This document shows, piece after piece, positions 34,992-48,056 of a DNA stretch of 64,000 nucleotides. The DNA comes from Metallyticus violacea (taxonomy: Eukaryota; Arthropoda; Insecta; Mantodea; Metallyticidae). Within the stretch, counting starts at the first letter, position 1, and each line of letters opens with the position of its first letter. The stretch is taken from the NCBI GenBank assembly GCA_030762175.1, contig CM060834.1:66197501-66261500 (forward strand). Direction: 5' to 3'. The position numbers were made by a program, and so were the translations under genes. Below the pieces are notes generated by a model. It saw nothing but the letters and a program-made list of their open reading frames with translations, had not been told where the DNA came from and ran no database searches.

Positions 34992-37900
34992 TTGATAGCC
35001 ATAGACAAGCATATTATGCGCAAAGGATCTCGAAAAGAAAAAAATTTTTTTTCGAAGTTTGGAAACTTCCTTAGAATCACTTTTTTTCCATTCTTATTTG
35101 AGATAACTTGTTCTCTTTCATTATACTTGTTTGATAGCCTTAGACAAGCATATTATGCGCAAAGAATCTCGAAAAGAAAAAAATTTTTTTTCGAAGTTTG
35201 GAAACTTCGTTAGAATCACTTTTTTTCCGTTCTTATTTGAGATAACTTGTTCTCTTTCATTATACTAGTTTGATAGCCTTAGACAAGCATATTATGCGCA
35301 AAGAATCTCGAAAAGAAAAAATTTTTTTTTCGAAGTTTGGAAAATTCGTTGGAATCACTTTTTTTCCGTTCTTATTTAAGATTACTGGTTCTCTTTCATT
35401 ATACAAGTTTGATAGCCTCAGACAAGCATATTATGCGCAAAGAATGTCGAAAAGAAAAAAATTTTATTTCGAAGTTTGGAAACTTCGTTAGAATCACTTT
35501 TTTTCCGTTCTTATTTGAGATAACTGGTTCTCTTTCATTATACTAGTTTGATAGCCTCAGAGAAGCATATTATGCGCAAAGAATCTCTAAAAGAAATAAT
35601 TTTTTTTTCGAAGTTTGGAAACTTCGTTAGAATCACTTTTTTTCCGTTCTTATTTGAGATAAATGGTTCTCCTTCATTATACTAGTTTGATAGCCTCAGA
35701 AAAGCATAGGTATGCGCAAAGAATCTCGAAAAGAAAAAAATTTTTTTTCGAAGTTTGGAAACTTCGTTAGAATCACTTTTATTCCGTTCTTATTTGAGAT
35801 AACTGGTTCTCTTTCATTATACTAGTTTGATAGCCTTTGACAAGCATATTATGCGCAAAGAATCTCGAAAAGAAAAAAATTTTTTTTTGAAGTTTGGAAA
35901 CTTCGTTAGAATCACTTTTTTTCCGTTCTTATTTGAGATAACTGGTTCTCTTTCATTATACTTGTTTGATAGCCTTAGACAAGCATATTATGCGCAAAGA
36001 ATCACGAAAAGAAAAAAATTTTTTTTCGAAGTTTGGAAACTTCGTTAGAATCACTTTTTTTCCGTTCTTATTTAAGATTACTGGTTCTCTTTCATTATAC
36101 TAGTTTGATAGCCTCAGACAAGCATATTATGCGCAAAGAATTTCGAAAAGAAAAAAATTTTTTTTCGAAGTTTGGAAACTTCGTTAGAATCACTTTTTTT
36201 CCGTTCTTATTTGAGATAACTGGTTCTCTTTCATTATACTAGTTTGATAGCCTCAGACAAGCATATTATGCGCAAAGAATCTCGAAAAGAAAAAAATTTT
36301 TTTTCGAAGTTTGGAAACTTCGTTAGAATCACTTTTTTTCCGTTCTTATTTGATATAACTTGTTCTCTTTCATTATACTAGTTTGATAGCCTTAGACAAG
36401 CATATTATGCGCAAAGAATCTCGAAAAGAAAAAAAATTTTTTTCGAAGTTTGGAAACTTCGTTAGAATCACTTTTTTTCCGTTCTTATTTGAGATAACTG
36501 GTTCTCTTTAATTATACTAGTTTGATAGCCTCAGACAAGCATATTATGCGCAAAGAATCTCGAAAAGAAAAAAATTTTTTTTCGAAGTTTGGAAACTTCC
36601 TTAGAATCACTTTTTTTCCATTCTTATTTGATATAACTTGTTCTCTTTCATTATACTTGTTTGATAGCCTTAGACAAGCATATTATGCGCAAAGAATCTC
36701 GAAAAGAAAAAAAATTTTTTTCGAAGTTTGGAAACTTCGTTAGAATCACTTTTTTTCCGTTCTTATTTAAGATTACTGGTTCTCTTTCATTATACTAGTT
36801 TGATAGCCTCAGACAAGCATTTTATGCGCAAAGAATTTCGAAAAGAAAAAAATTTTTTTTCGAAGTTTGGAAACTTCGTTAGAATCACTTTTTTTCCGTT
36901 CTTATTTGAGATAACTGGTTCTCTTTCATTATACTAGTTTGATAGCCTCAGACAAGGATATTATGCGCAAAGAATCTCGAAAAGAAAAAAATTTTTTTTC
37001 GAAGTTTGGAAACTTCCTTAGAATCACTTTTTTTCCGTTCTTATTTAAGATTACTGGTTCTCTTTCATTATACTAGTTTGATAGCCTTAGACAAGCATAT
37101 AATGCGCAAAGAATCTCGAAAAGAAAAAAATTTTTTTTCAAAGTTTGGAAACTTCGTTAGAATCACTTTTTTTCCGTTCTTATTTGAGATAACTGGTTCT
37201 CTTTCATTATACTAGTTTGATAGCCCCAGACAAGCATATGATGCGCAAAGAATCTCGAAAAGAAAAAAATTTTTTTTCGAAGTTTGGAAACTTCCTTAGA
37301 ATCACTTTTTTTCCATTCTTATTTGAGATAACTTGTTCTCTTTCATTATACTAGTTTGATAGCCTTAGACAAGCATATTATGCGCAAAGAATCTCGAAAA
37401 GAAAAAAATTTTTTTTCGAAGTTTGGAAACTTCGTTGGAATCACTTTTTTTCCGTTCTTATTTAAGATTACTGGTTCTCTTTCATTATACAAGTTTGATA
37501 GCCTCAGACAAGCATATGATGCGCAAAGAATGTCGAAAAGAAAAAAATTTTATTTCGAAGTTTGGAAACTTCGTTAGAATCACTTTTTTTCCGTTCTTAT
37601 TTGAGATAACTGATTCTCTTTCATTATACTAGTTTGATAGCCTCAGAAAAGCATATTATGCGCAAAGAATCTCGAAAAGAAAAAAATTTTTTTTCGAAGA
37701 TTGGAAACCTCGTTAGAATCACTTTTTTTCCGTTCTTATTTGAGATAACTGGTTCTCTTTCATTATACTAGTTTGATAGCCTCAGACAAGCATATTATGC
37801 GCAAAGAATCTCGAAAAGAAAAAAAATTTTTTTCGAAGATTGGAAACTTCCTTAGAATCACTTTTTTTCCATTCTTATTTGAGATAACTTGTTCTCTTTC

Positions 37901-39855
37901 ATTATACTAGTTTGATAGCCTTAGACAAGCATATTATGCGCAAAGAATCTCGAAAAGAAAAAAATTTTTTTTCCAAGTTTGGAAACTTCGTTAGAATCAC
38001 TTTTTTTCCGTTCTTATTTAAGATAACTTGTTCTCTTTCATTATACTAGTTTGATAGCCTTAGACAAGCATATAATGCGCAAAGAATCTCGAAAAGAAAA
38101 AAATTTTTTTTCGAAGTTTGGAAACTTCGTTAGAATCACTTTTTTTCCGTTCTTATTTGAGATAACTGGTTCTCTTTCATTATACTAGTTTGATAGCCCC
38201 AGACAAGCATATGATGCGCAAAGAATCTCGAAAAGAAAAAAATTTTTTTTCGAAGTTTGGAAACTTCCTTAGAATCACTTTTTTTCCATTCTTATTTGAG
38301 ATAACTTGTTCTCTTTCATTATACTAGTTTGATAGCCTAAGACAAGCATATTATGCGCAAAGAATCTCGAAAAGAAAAAAATTTTTTTTCGAAGTTTGGA
38401 AACTTCGTTGGAATCACTTTTTTTCCGTTCTTATTTAAGATTACTGGTTCTCTTTCATTATACAAGTTTGATAGCCTCAGACAAGCATATTATGCGCAAA
38501 GAATGTCGAAAAGAAAAAATTTTATTTCGAAGTTTGGAAACTTCGTTAGAATCACTTTTTTTCCGTTCTTATTTGAGATAACTGATTCTCTTTCATTATA
38601 CTAGTTTGATAGCCTCAGAAAAGCATATTATGCGCAAAGAATCTCGAAAAGAAAAAAATTTTTTTTCGAAGATTGGAAACCTCGTTAGAATCACTTTTTT
38701 TCCGTTCTTATTTGAGATAACTGGTTCTCTTTCATTATACTAGTTTGATAGCCTTAGACAAGCATATTATGCGCAAAGAATCTCGAAAAGAAAAAAATTT
38801 TTTTTCGAAGTTTGGAAACTTCGTTAGAAAAACTTTTTTTCCATTCTTATTTGAGATAACTGGTTCTCTTTCATTATACTAGTTTGATAGCCTCAGACAA
38901 GCATATTATGCGCAAAGAATCTCGAAAAGAAAAAAATTTTTTTTCGAAGTTTGGAAACTTCGTTAGAATCACTTTTTTTCCGTTCTTATTTGAGATAACT
39001 GGTTCTCTTTCATTATACTAGTTTGAGAGCCTCAGAAAAGCATATTATGCGCAAAGAATCTCGAAAAGAAAAAAATTTTTTTTCGAAGATTGGAAAACTC
39101 GTTAGAATCACTTTTTTTCCGTTCTTATTTGAGATAACTGGTTCTCTTTCATTATACTAGTTTGATAGACTCAGACAAGCATATTATGCGCAAAGAATCT
39201 CGAAAAGAAAAAAAATTTTTTTCGAAGTTTGGAAACTTCGTTAGAATCACTTTTTTTCCGTTCTTATTTGAGATAACTTGTTCTCTTTCATTATACTAGT
39301 TTGATAGCCTTAGACAAGCATATTATGCGCAAAGAATCTCGAAAAGAAAAAAATTTTTTTTCGAAGTTTGGATACTTCGTTAGAATCACTTTTTTTCCGT
39401 TCTTATTTGAGATAACTGATTCTCTTTCATTATACTAGTTTGATAGCCTCAGAAAAGCATATTATGCGCAAAGAATCTCGAAAAGAAAAAAATTTTTTTT
39501 CGAAGATTGGAAACCTCGTTAGAATCACTTTTTTTCCGTTCTTATTTGAGATAACTGGTTCTCTTTCATTATACTAGTTTGATAGCCTCAGACAAGCATA
39601 TTATGCGCAAAGAATCTCGAAAAGAAAAAAAAATTTTTTCGAAGTTTGTAAACTTCCTTAGAATCACTTTTTTTCCATTCTTATTTGAGATAACTTGTTC
39701 TCTTTCATTATACTAGTTTGATAGCCTTAGACAAGCATATTATGCGCAAAGAATCTCGAAAAGAAAAAAATTTTTTTTCGAAGTTTGGAAAATCGTTAGA
39801 ATCACTTTTTTTCCGTTCTTATTTAAGATAACTTGTTCTCTTTCATTATACTAGT
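34992..39855. repeat. S-family HOR unit 3, longest (35 monomers, 4,864 bp)
   Basis: The most complete S unit. Order: CCATAGAC; ACTTGT; GGAAAATTCGTTGG/ACAAGT; GAATGTCG; TCTCTAAAAG; CTCCTTC/CATAGGTATG; CTTTTATTCC; TTTGAAG with ACTTGT; GAATCACG; GAATTTCG; GATATAACTTG; CTCTTTAATTATAC; CATTTTATG; CAAGGATATT; CATATAATG; CATATGATG; a second TTGGAATC cassette; CAGAAAAG with GATTGGAAACCTCG; CCAAG core; CATATAATG; CATATGATG; CCTAAGAC with a third cassette; GAAAAAC; GAGAGCC; GATTGGAAAACTCG; GGATACTTCG; GATTGGAAACCTCG; A9T6 core with GTTTGTAAAC; GGAAAATCG. Private changes include AAAGGATCTCG (35032), GATAAATGG (35659) and CCTTTGAC (35834). Confidence 0.88.
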
Positions 39856-42078
39856 TTGATAGCCATAGACAAGCATATTATGCGCAAAGAATCTCGAAAA
39901 GAAAAAAATTTTTTTTCGAAGTTTGGAAACTTCCTTAGAATCACTTTTTTTCCATTCTTATTTGAGATAACTTGTTCTCTTTCATTATACTTGTTTGATA
40001 GCCTTAGACAAGCATATTATGCGCAAAGAATCTCGAAAAGAAAAAAATTTTTTTTCGAAGTTTGGAAACTTCGTTAGAATCACTTTTTTTCCGTTCTTAT
40101 TTGAGATAACTTGTTCTCTTTCATTATACTAGTTTGATAGCCTTAGACAAGCATATTATGCGCAAAGAATCTCGAAAAGAAAAAATTTTTTTTTCGAAGT
40201 TTGGAAAATTCGTTGGAATCACTTTTTTTCCGTTCTTATTTAAGATTACTGGTTCTCTTTCATTATACAAGTTTGATAGCCTCAGACAAGCATATTATGC
40301 GCAAAGAATGTCGAAAAGAAAAAAATTTTATTTCGAAGTTTGGAAACTTCGTTAGAATCACTTTTTTTCCGTTCTTATTTGAGATAACTGGTTCTCTTTC
40401 ATTATACTAGTTTGATAGCCTCAGAGAAGCATATTATGCGCAAAGAATCTCTAAAAGAAATAATTTTTTTTTCGAAGTTTGGAAACTTCGTTAGAATCAC
40501 TTTTTTTCCGTTCTTATTTGAGATAACTGGTTCTCCTTCATTATACTAGTTTGATAGCCTCAGAAAAGCATAGGTATGCGCAAAGAATCTCGAAAAGAAA
40601 AAAATTTTTTTTCGAAGTTTGGAAACTTCGTTAGAATCACTTTTATTCCGTTCTTATTTGAGATAACTGGTTCTCTTTCATTATACTAGTTTGATAGCCT
40701 TAGACAAGCATATTATGCGCAAAGAATCTCGAAAAGAAAAAAATTTTTTTTTGAAGTTTGGAAACTTCGTTAGAATCACTTTTTTTCCGTTCTTATTTGA
40801 GATAACTGGTTCTCTTTCATTATACTTGTTTGATAGCCTTAGACAAGCATATTATGCGCAAAGAATCACGAAAAGAAAAAAATTTTTTTTCGAAGTTTGG
40901 AAACTTCGTTAGAATCACTTTTTTTCCGTTCTTATTTAAGATTACTGGTTCTCTTTCATTATACTAGTTTGATAGCCTCAGACAAGCATATTATGCGCAA
41001 AGAATTTCGAAAAGAAAAAAATTTTTTTTCGAAGTTTGGAAACTTCGTTAGAATCACTTTTTTTCCGTTCTTATTTGAGATAACTGGTTCTCTTTCATTA
41101 TACTAGTTTGATAGCCTCAGACAAGCATATTATGCGCAAAGAATCTCGAAAAGAAAAAAATTTTTTTTCGAAGTTTGGAAACTTCGTTAGAATCACTTTT
41201 TTTCCGTTCTTATTTGAGATAACTGGTTCTCTTTCATTATACTAGTTTGAGAGCCTCAGAAAAGCATATTATGCGCAAAGAATCTCGAAAAGAAAAAAAT
41301 TTTTTTTCGAAGATTGGAAAACTCGTTAGAATCACTTTTTTTCCGTTCTTATTTGAGATAACTGGTTCTCTTTCATTATACTAGTTTGATAGACTCAGAC
41401 AAGCATATTATGCGCAAAGAATCTCGAAAAGAAAAAAATTTTTTTTCGAAGTTTGGAAACTTCGTTAGAATCACTTTTTTTCCGTTCTTATTTGAGATAA
41501 CTTGTTCTCTTTCATTATACTAGTTTGATAGCCTTAGACAAGCATATTATGCGCAAAGAATCTCGAAAAGAAAAAAATTTTTTTTCGAAGTTTGGATACT
41601 TCGTTAGAATCACTTTTTTTCCGTTCTTATTTGAGATAACTGATTCTCTTTCATTATACTAGTTTGATAGCCTCAGAAAAGCATATTATGCGCAAAGAAT
41701 CTCGAAAAGAAAAAATTTTTTTTCGAAGATTGGAAACCTCGTTAGAATCACTTTTTTTCCGTTCTTATTTGAGATAACTGGTTCTCTTTCATTATACTAG
41801 TTTGATAGCCTCAGACAAGCATATTATGCGCAAAGAATCTCGAAAAGAAAAAAAAATTTTTTCGAAGTTTGTAAACTTCCTTAGAATCACTTTTTTTCCA
41901 TTCTTATTTGAGATAACTTGTTCTCTTTCATTATACTAGTTTGATAGCCTTAGACAAGCATATTATGCGCAAAGAATCTCGAAAAGAAAAAAATTTTTTT
42001 TCGAAGTTTGGAAAATCGTTAGAATCACTTTTTTTCCGTTCTTATTTAAGATAACTTGTTCTCTTTCATTATACTAGT
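39856..42078. repeat. S-family HOR unit 4 (16 monomers, 2,223 bp)
   Basis: Matches unit 3 at +4,864 bp to about 41.1 kb, then matches the end of the unit at 2,224 bp (GAGAGCC 39025/41249, GATTGGAAAACTCG, GATAGACTCAG 39166/41390, GGATACTTCG). Nineteen monomers are missing, with the junction somewhere in 41106-41215, where both parents have the same sequence. This is a clean whole-monomer deletion within an HOR unit. Confidence 0.87.
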
Positions 42079-45000
42079 TTGATAGCCATAGACAAGCATA
42101 TTATGCGCAAAGAATCTCGAAAAGAAAAAAATTTTTTTTCGAAGTTTGGAAACTTCCTTAGAATCACTTTTTTTCCATTCTTATTTGAGATAACTTGTTC
42201 TCTTTCATTATACTTGTTTGATAGCCTTAGACAAGCATATTATGCGCAAAGAATCTCGAAAAGAAAAAAATTTTTTTTCGAAGTTTGGAAACTTCGTTAG
42301 AATCACTTTTTTTCCGTTCTTATTTGAGATAACTTGTTCTCTTTCATTATACTAGTTTGATAGCCTTAGACAAGCATATTATGCGCAAAGAATCTCGAAA
42401 AGAAAAAATTTTTTTTTCGAAGTTTGGAAAATTCGTTGGAATCACTTTTTTTCCGTTCTTATTTAAGATTACTGGTTCTCTTTCATTATACAAGTTTGAT
42501 AGCCTCAGACAAGCATATTATGCGCAAAGAATGTCGAAAAGAAAAAAATTTTATTTCGAAGTTTGGAAACTTCGTTAGAATCACTTTTTTTCCGTTCTTA
42601 TTTGAGATAACTGGTTCTCTTTCATTATACTAGTTTGATAGCCTCAGAGAAGCATATTATGCGCAAAGAATCTCTAAAAGAAATAATTTTTTTTTCGAAG
42701 TTTGGAAACTTCGTTAGAATCACTTTTTTTCCGTTCTTATTTGAGATAACTGGTTCTCCTTCATTATACTAGTTTGATAGCCTCAGAAAAGCATAGGTAT
42801 GCGCAAAGAATCTCGAAAAGAAAAAAATTTTTTTTCGAAGTTTGGAAACTTCGTTAGAATCACTTTTATTCCGTTCTTATTTGAGATAACTGGTTCTCTT
42901 TCATTATACTAGTTTGATAGCCTTAGACAAGCATATTATGCGCAAAGAATCTCGAAAAGAAAAAAATTTTTTTTTGAAGTTTGGAAACTTCGTTAGAATC
43001 ACTTTTTTTCCGTTCTTATTTGAGATAACTGGTTCTCTTTCATTATACTTGTTTGATAGCCTTAGACAAGCATATTATGCGCAAAGAATCACGAAAAGAA
43101 AAAAATTTTTTTTCGAAGTTTGGAAACTTCGTTAGAATCACTTTTTTTCCGTTCTTATTTAAGATTACTGGTTCTCTTTCATTATACTAGTTTGATAGCC
43201 TCAGACAAGCATATTATGCGCAAAGAATTTCGAAAAGAAAAAAATTTTTTTTCGAAGTTTGGAAACTTCGTTAGAATCACTTTTTTTCCGTTCTTATTTG
43301 AGATAACTGGTTCTCTTTCATTATACTAGTTTGATAGCCTCAGACAAGCATATTATGCGCAAAGAATCTCGAAAAGAAAAAAATTTTTTTTCGAAGTTTG
43401 GAAACTTCGTTAGAATCACTTTTTTTCCGTTCTTATTTGATATAACTTGTTCTCTTTCATTATACTAGTTTGATAGCCTTAGACAAGCATATTATGCGCA
43501 AAGAATCTCGAAAAGAAAAAAAATTTTTTTCGAAGTTTGGAAACTTCGTTAGAATCACTTTTTTTCCGTTCTTATTTGAGATAACTGGTTCTCTTTAATT
43601 ATACTAGTTTGATAGCCTCAGACAAGCATATTATGCGCAAAGAATCTCGAAAAGAAAAAAATTTTTTTTCGAAGTTTGGAAACTTCCTTAGAATCACTTT
43701 TTTTCCATTCTTATTTGATATAACTTGTTCTCTTTCATTATACTTGTTTGATAGCCTTAGACAAGCATATTATGCGCAAAGAATCTCGAAAAGAAAAAAA
43801 TTTTTTTTCGAAGTTTGGAAACTTCGTTAGAATCACTTTTTTTCCGTTCTTATTTAAGATTACTGGTTCTCTTTCATTATACTAGTTTGATAGCCTCAGA
43901 CAAGCATTTTATGCGCAAAGAATTTCGAAAAGAAAAAAATTTTTTTTCGAAGTTTGGAAACTTCGTTAGAATCACTTTTTTTCCGTTCTTATTTGAGATA
44001 ACTGGTTCTCTTTCATTATACTAGTTTGATAGCCTCAGACAAGGATATTATGCGCAAAGAATCTCGAAAAGAAAAAAATTTTTTTTCGAAGTTTGGAAAC
44101 TTCGTTAGAATCACTTTTTTTCCGTTCTTATTTGAGATAACTGGTTCTCTTTCATTATACTAGTTTGATAGCCCCAGACAAGCATATGATGCGCAAAGAA
44201 TCTCGAAAAGAAAAAAATTTTTTTTCGAAGTTTGGAAACTTCCTTAGAATCACTTTTTTTCCATTCTTATTTGAGATAACTTGTTCTCTTTCATTATACT
44301 AGTTTGATAGCCTTAGACAAGCATATTATGCGCAAAGAATCTCGAAAAGAAAAAAATTTTTTTTCGAAGTTTGGAAACTTCGTTGGAATCACTTTTTTTC
44401 CGTTCTTATTTAAGATTACTGGTTCTCTTTCATTATACAAGTTTGATAGCCTCAGACAAGCATATGATGCGCAAAGAATGTCGAAAAGAAAAAAATTTTA
44501 TTTCGAAGTTTGGAAACTTCGTTAGAATCACTTTTTTTCCGTTCTTATTTGAGATAACTGATTCTCTTTCATTATACTAGTTTGATAGCCTCAGAAAAGC
44601 ATATTATGCGCAAAGAATCTCGAAAAGAAAAAAATTTTTTTTCGAAGATTGGAAACCTCGTTAGAATCACTTTTTTTCCGTTCTTATTTGAGGTAACTGG
44701 TTCTCTTTCATTATACTAGTTTGATAGCCTCAGACAAGCATATTATGCGCAAAGAATCTCGAAAAGAAAAAAAATTTTTTTCGAAGTTTGGAACCTTCCT
44801 TAGAATCACTTTTTTTCCATTCTTATTTGAGATAACTTGTTCTCTTTCATTATACTAGTTTGATAGCCTTAGACAAGCATATTATGCGCAAAGAATCTCG
44901 AAAAGAAAAAAATTTTTTTTCCAAGTTTGGAAACTTCGTTAGAATCACTTTTTTTCCGTTCTTATTTAAGATAACTTGTTCTCTTTCATTATACTAGTTT

Positions 45001-45831
45001 GATAGCCTTAGACAAGCATATAATGCGCAAAGAATCTCGAAAAGAAAAAATTTTTTTTTCGAAGTTTGGAAACTTCGTTAGAATCACTTTTTTTCCGTTC
45101 TTATTTGAGATAACTTGTTCTCTTTCATTATACTAGTTTGATAGCCTAAGACAAGCATATTATGCGCAAAGAATCTCGAAAAGAAAAAAATTTTTTTTCG
45201 AAGTTTGGAAACTTCGTTGGAATCACTTTTTTTCCGTTCTTATTTAAGATTACTGGTTCTCTTTCATTATACAAGTTTGATAGCCTCAGACAAGCATATT
45301 ATGCGCAAAGAATGTCGAAAAGAAAAAATTTTATTTCGAAGTTTGGAAACTTCGTTAGAATCACTTTTTTTCCGTTCTTATTTGAGATAACTGATTCTCT
45401 TTCATTATACTAGTTTGATAGCCTCAGAAAAGCATATTATGCGCAAAGAATCTCGAAAAGAAAAAAATTTTTTTTCGAAGATTGGAAACCTCGTTAGAAT
45501 CACTTTTTTTCCGTTCTTATTTGAGATAACTGATTCTCTTTCATTATACTAGTTTGATAGCCTCAGAAAAGCATATTATGCGCAAAGAATCTCGAAAAGA
45601 AAAAAAATTTTTTTCGAAGTTTGGAAACTTCCTTAGAATCACTTTTTTTTCCATTCTTATTTGAGATAACTTGTTCTCTTTCATTATACTAGTTTGATAG
45701 CCTTAGACAAGCATATTATGCGCAAAGAATCTCGAAAAGAAAAAAATTTTTTTTCGAAGTTTGGAAACTTCGTTAGATTCACTTTTTTCCGTTCTTATTT
45801 AAGATAAGTTGTTCTCTTTCATTATACTAGT
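42079..45831. repeat. S-family HOR unit 5 (27 monomers, 3,753 bp)
   Basis: Follows unit 3 through CCATAGAC, the cassettes, GAATCACG, GAATTTCG, CATTTTATG, CAAGGATATT, CATATGATG (44184, 44463) and CCTAAGAC (45145). It lacks one monomer near 44.1 kb, another near 45.1 kb and the GAAAAAC to GAGAGCC part near the end. Private changes GAGGTAACTGG (44689) and GGAACCTTCC (44790) recur at 46219 and 46319. Confidence 0.83.
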
Positions 45832-48056
45832 TTGATAGCCATAGACAAGCATATTATGCGCAAAGAATCTCGAAAAGAAAAAAATTTTTTTTCGAAGTTT
45901 GGAAACTTCCTTAGAATCACTTTTTTTCCATTCTTATTTGAGATAACTTGTTCTCTTTCATTATACTTGTTTGATAGCCTCAGACAAGCATATTATGCGC
46001 AAAGAATCTCGAAAAGAAAAAAATTTTTTTTCGAAGTTTGGAAACTTCGTTAGAATCACTTTTTTTCCGTTCTTATTTGAGATAACTGATTCTCTTTCAT
46101 TATACTAGTTTGATAGCCTCAGAAAAGCATATTATGCGCAAAGAATCTCGAAAAGAAAAAAATTTTTTTTCGAAGATTGGAAACCTCGTTAGAATCACTT
46201 TTTTTCCGTTCTTATTTGAGGTAACTGGTTCTCTTTCATTATACTAGTTTGATAGCCTCAGACAAGCATATTATGCGCAAAGAATCTCGAAAAGAAAAAA
46301 AATTTTTTTCGAAGTTTGGAACCTTCCTTAGAATCACTTTTTTTCCATTCTTATTTGAGATAACTTGTTCTCTTTCATTATACTAGTTTGATAGCCTTAG
46401 ACAAGCATATTATGCGCAAAGAATCTCGAAAAGAAAAAAATTTTTTTTCCAAGTTTGGAAACTTCGTTAGAATCACTTTTTTTCCGTTCTTATTTGAGAT
46501 AACTTGTTCTCTTTCATTATACTAGTTTGATAGCCTTAGACAAGCACATTATGCGCAAAGAATCTCGAAAAGAAAAAAATTTTTTTTCGAAGTTTGGAAA
46601 CTTCATTGGAATCACTTTTTTTCCGTTCTTATTTAAGATTACTGGTTCTCTTTCATTATACAAGTTTGATAGCCTCAGACAAGCATATTATGCGCAAAGA
46701 ATGTCGAAAAGAAAAAAATTTTATTTCGAAGTTTGGAAACTTCGTTAGAATCACTTTTTTTCCGTTCTTATTTGAGATAACTGGTTCTCTTTCATTATAC
46801 TAGTTTGATAGCCTCAGAGAAGCATATTATGCGCAAAGAATCTCTAAAAGAAATATTTTTTTTTTCGAAGTTTGGAAACTTAGTTAGAATCACTTTTTTT
46901 CCGTTCTTATTTGAGATAACTGGTTCTCCTTCATTATACTAGTTTGATAGCCTCAGAAAAGCATAGGTATGCGCAAAGAATCTCGAAAAGAAAAAAATTT
47001 TTTTTCGAAGTTTGGAAACTTCGTTAGAATCACTTTTATTCCGTTCTTATTTGAGATAACTGGTTCTCTTTCATTATACTAGCTTGATAGCCTTAGACAA
47101 GCATATTATGCGCAAAGAATCTCGAAAAGAAAAAAATTTTTTTTCGAAGTTTGGAAACTTCGTTAGAATCACGTTTTTTCCGTTCTTATTTGAGATAACT
47201 GGTTCTCTTTCATTAAACTTGTTTGATAGCCTTAGACAAGCATATTACGCGCAAAGAATCACGAAAAGAAAAAAATTTTTTTTCGAAGTTTGGAAACTTC
47301 GTTAGAATCACTTTTTTTCCGTTCTTATTTAAGATTACTGGTTCTCTTTCATTATACTAGTTTGATAGACTCAGACAAGCATATTAAGCGCAAAGAATTT
47401 CGAAAAGAAAAAATTTTTTTTTCGAAGTTTGGAAACTTCGTTAGAATCACTTTTTTTCCGTTCTTATTTAAGATTACTGGTTCACTTTCATTATACTAGT
47501 TTGATAGCCTCAGACAAGCATTTTATGCGCAAAGAATTTCGAAAAGAAAAAAATTTTTTTTCGAAGTTTGGAAACTTCGTTAGAATCACTTTTTTTCCGT
47601 TCTTATTTGAGATAACTGGTTGTCTTTCATTATACTAGTTTGATAGCCTCAGACAAGCATATTATGCGCAAAGAATCTCGAAAAGAAAAAAATTTTTTTT
47701 CGAAGTTTGGAAACTTCCTTAGAATCACTTTTTTTCCGTTTTTATTTAAGATTACTGGTTCTCTTTCATTATACTAGTTTGATAGCCTCAGACAAGCATA
47801 TTATGCGCAAAGAATCTCGAAAAGAAAAAAATTTTTTTTCGAAGTTTGGAAACTTCGTTAGAATCACTTTTTTTCCGTTCTTATTTGAGATAACTGGTTC
47901 TCTTTCATTATACTAGTTTGATAGCCTCAGAGAAGCATATTATGCGCAAAGAATCTCTAAAAGAAAAAATTTTTTTTTCGAAGTTTGGAAACTTCGTTAG
48001 AATCACTTTTTTTCCGTTCTTATTTAAGATAACTTGTTCTCTTTCATTATACTAGT
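45832..48056. repeat. Transitional block, S-type then Q3-type monomers
   Basis: The first part (about 46.09-46.52 kb) repeats 44.56-44.99 kb at 1,528 bp, including GAGGTAACTGG and GGAACCTTCC, so a local 11-monomer duplication is visible. From 46527 the order follows 24301-25413 at +22,225 bp: CAAGCACATT, cassette, TCTCTAAAAG, CATAGGTATG, CACGTTTTTTCC (47171), CATTAAACTTG (47212), TTACGCGC (47246), CCGTTTTTATTTAAG (47736). Two extra monomers (near 47.4-47.6 kb; one has CATATTAAGCGC) separate these. Confidence 0.75.
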
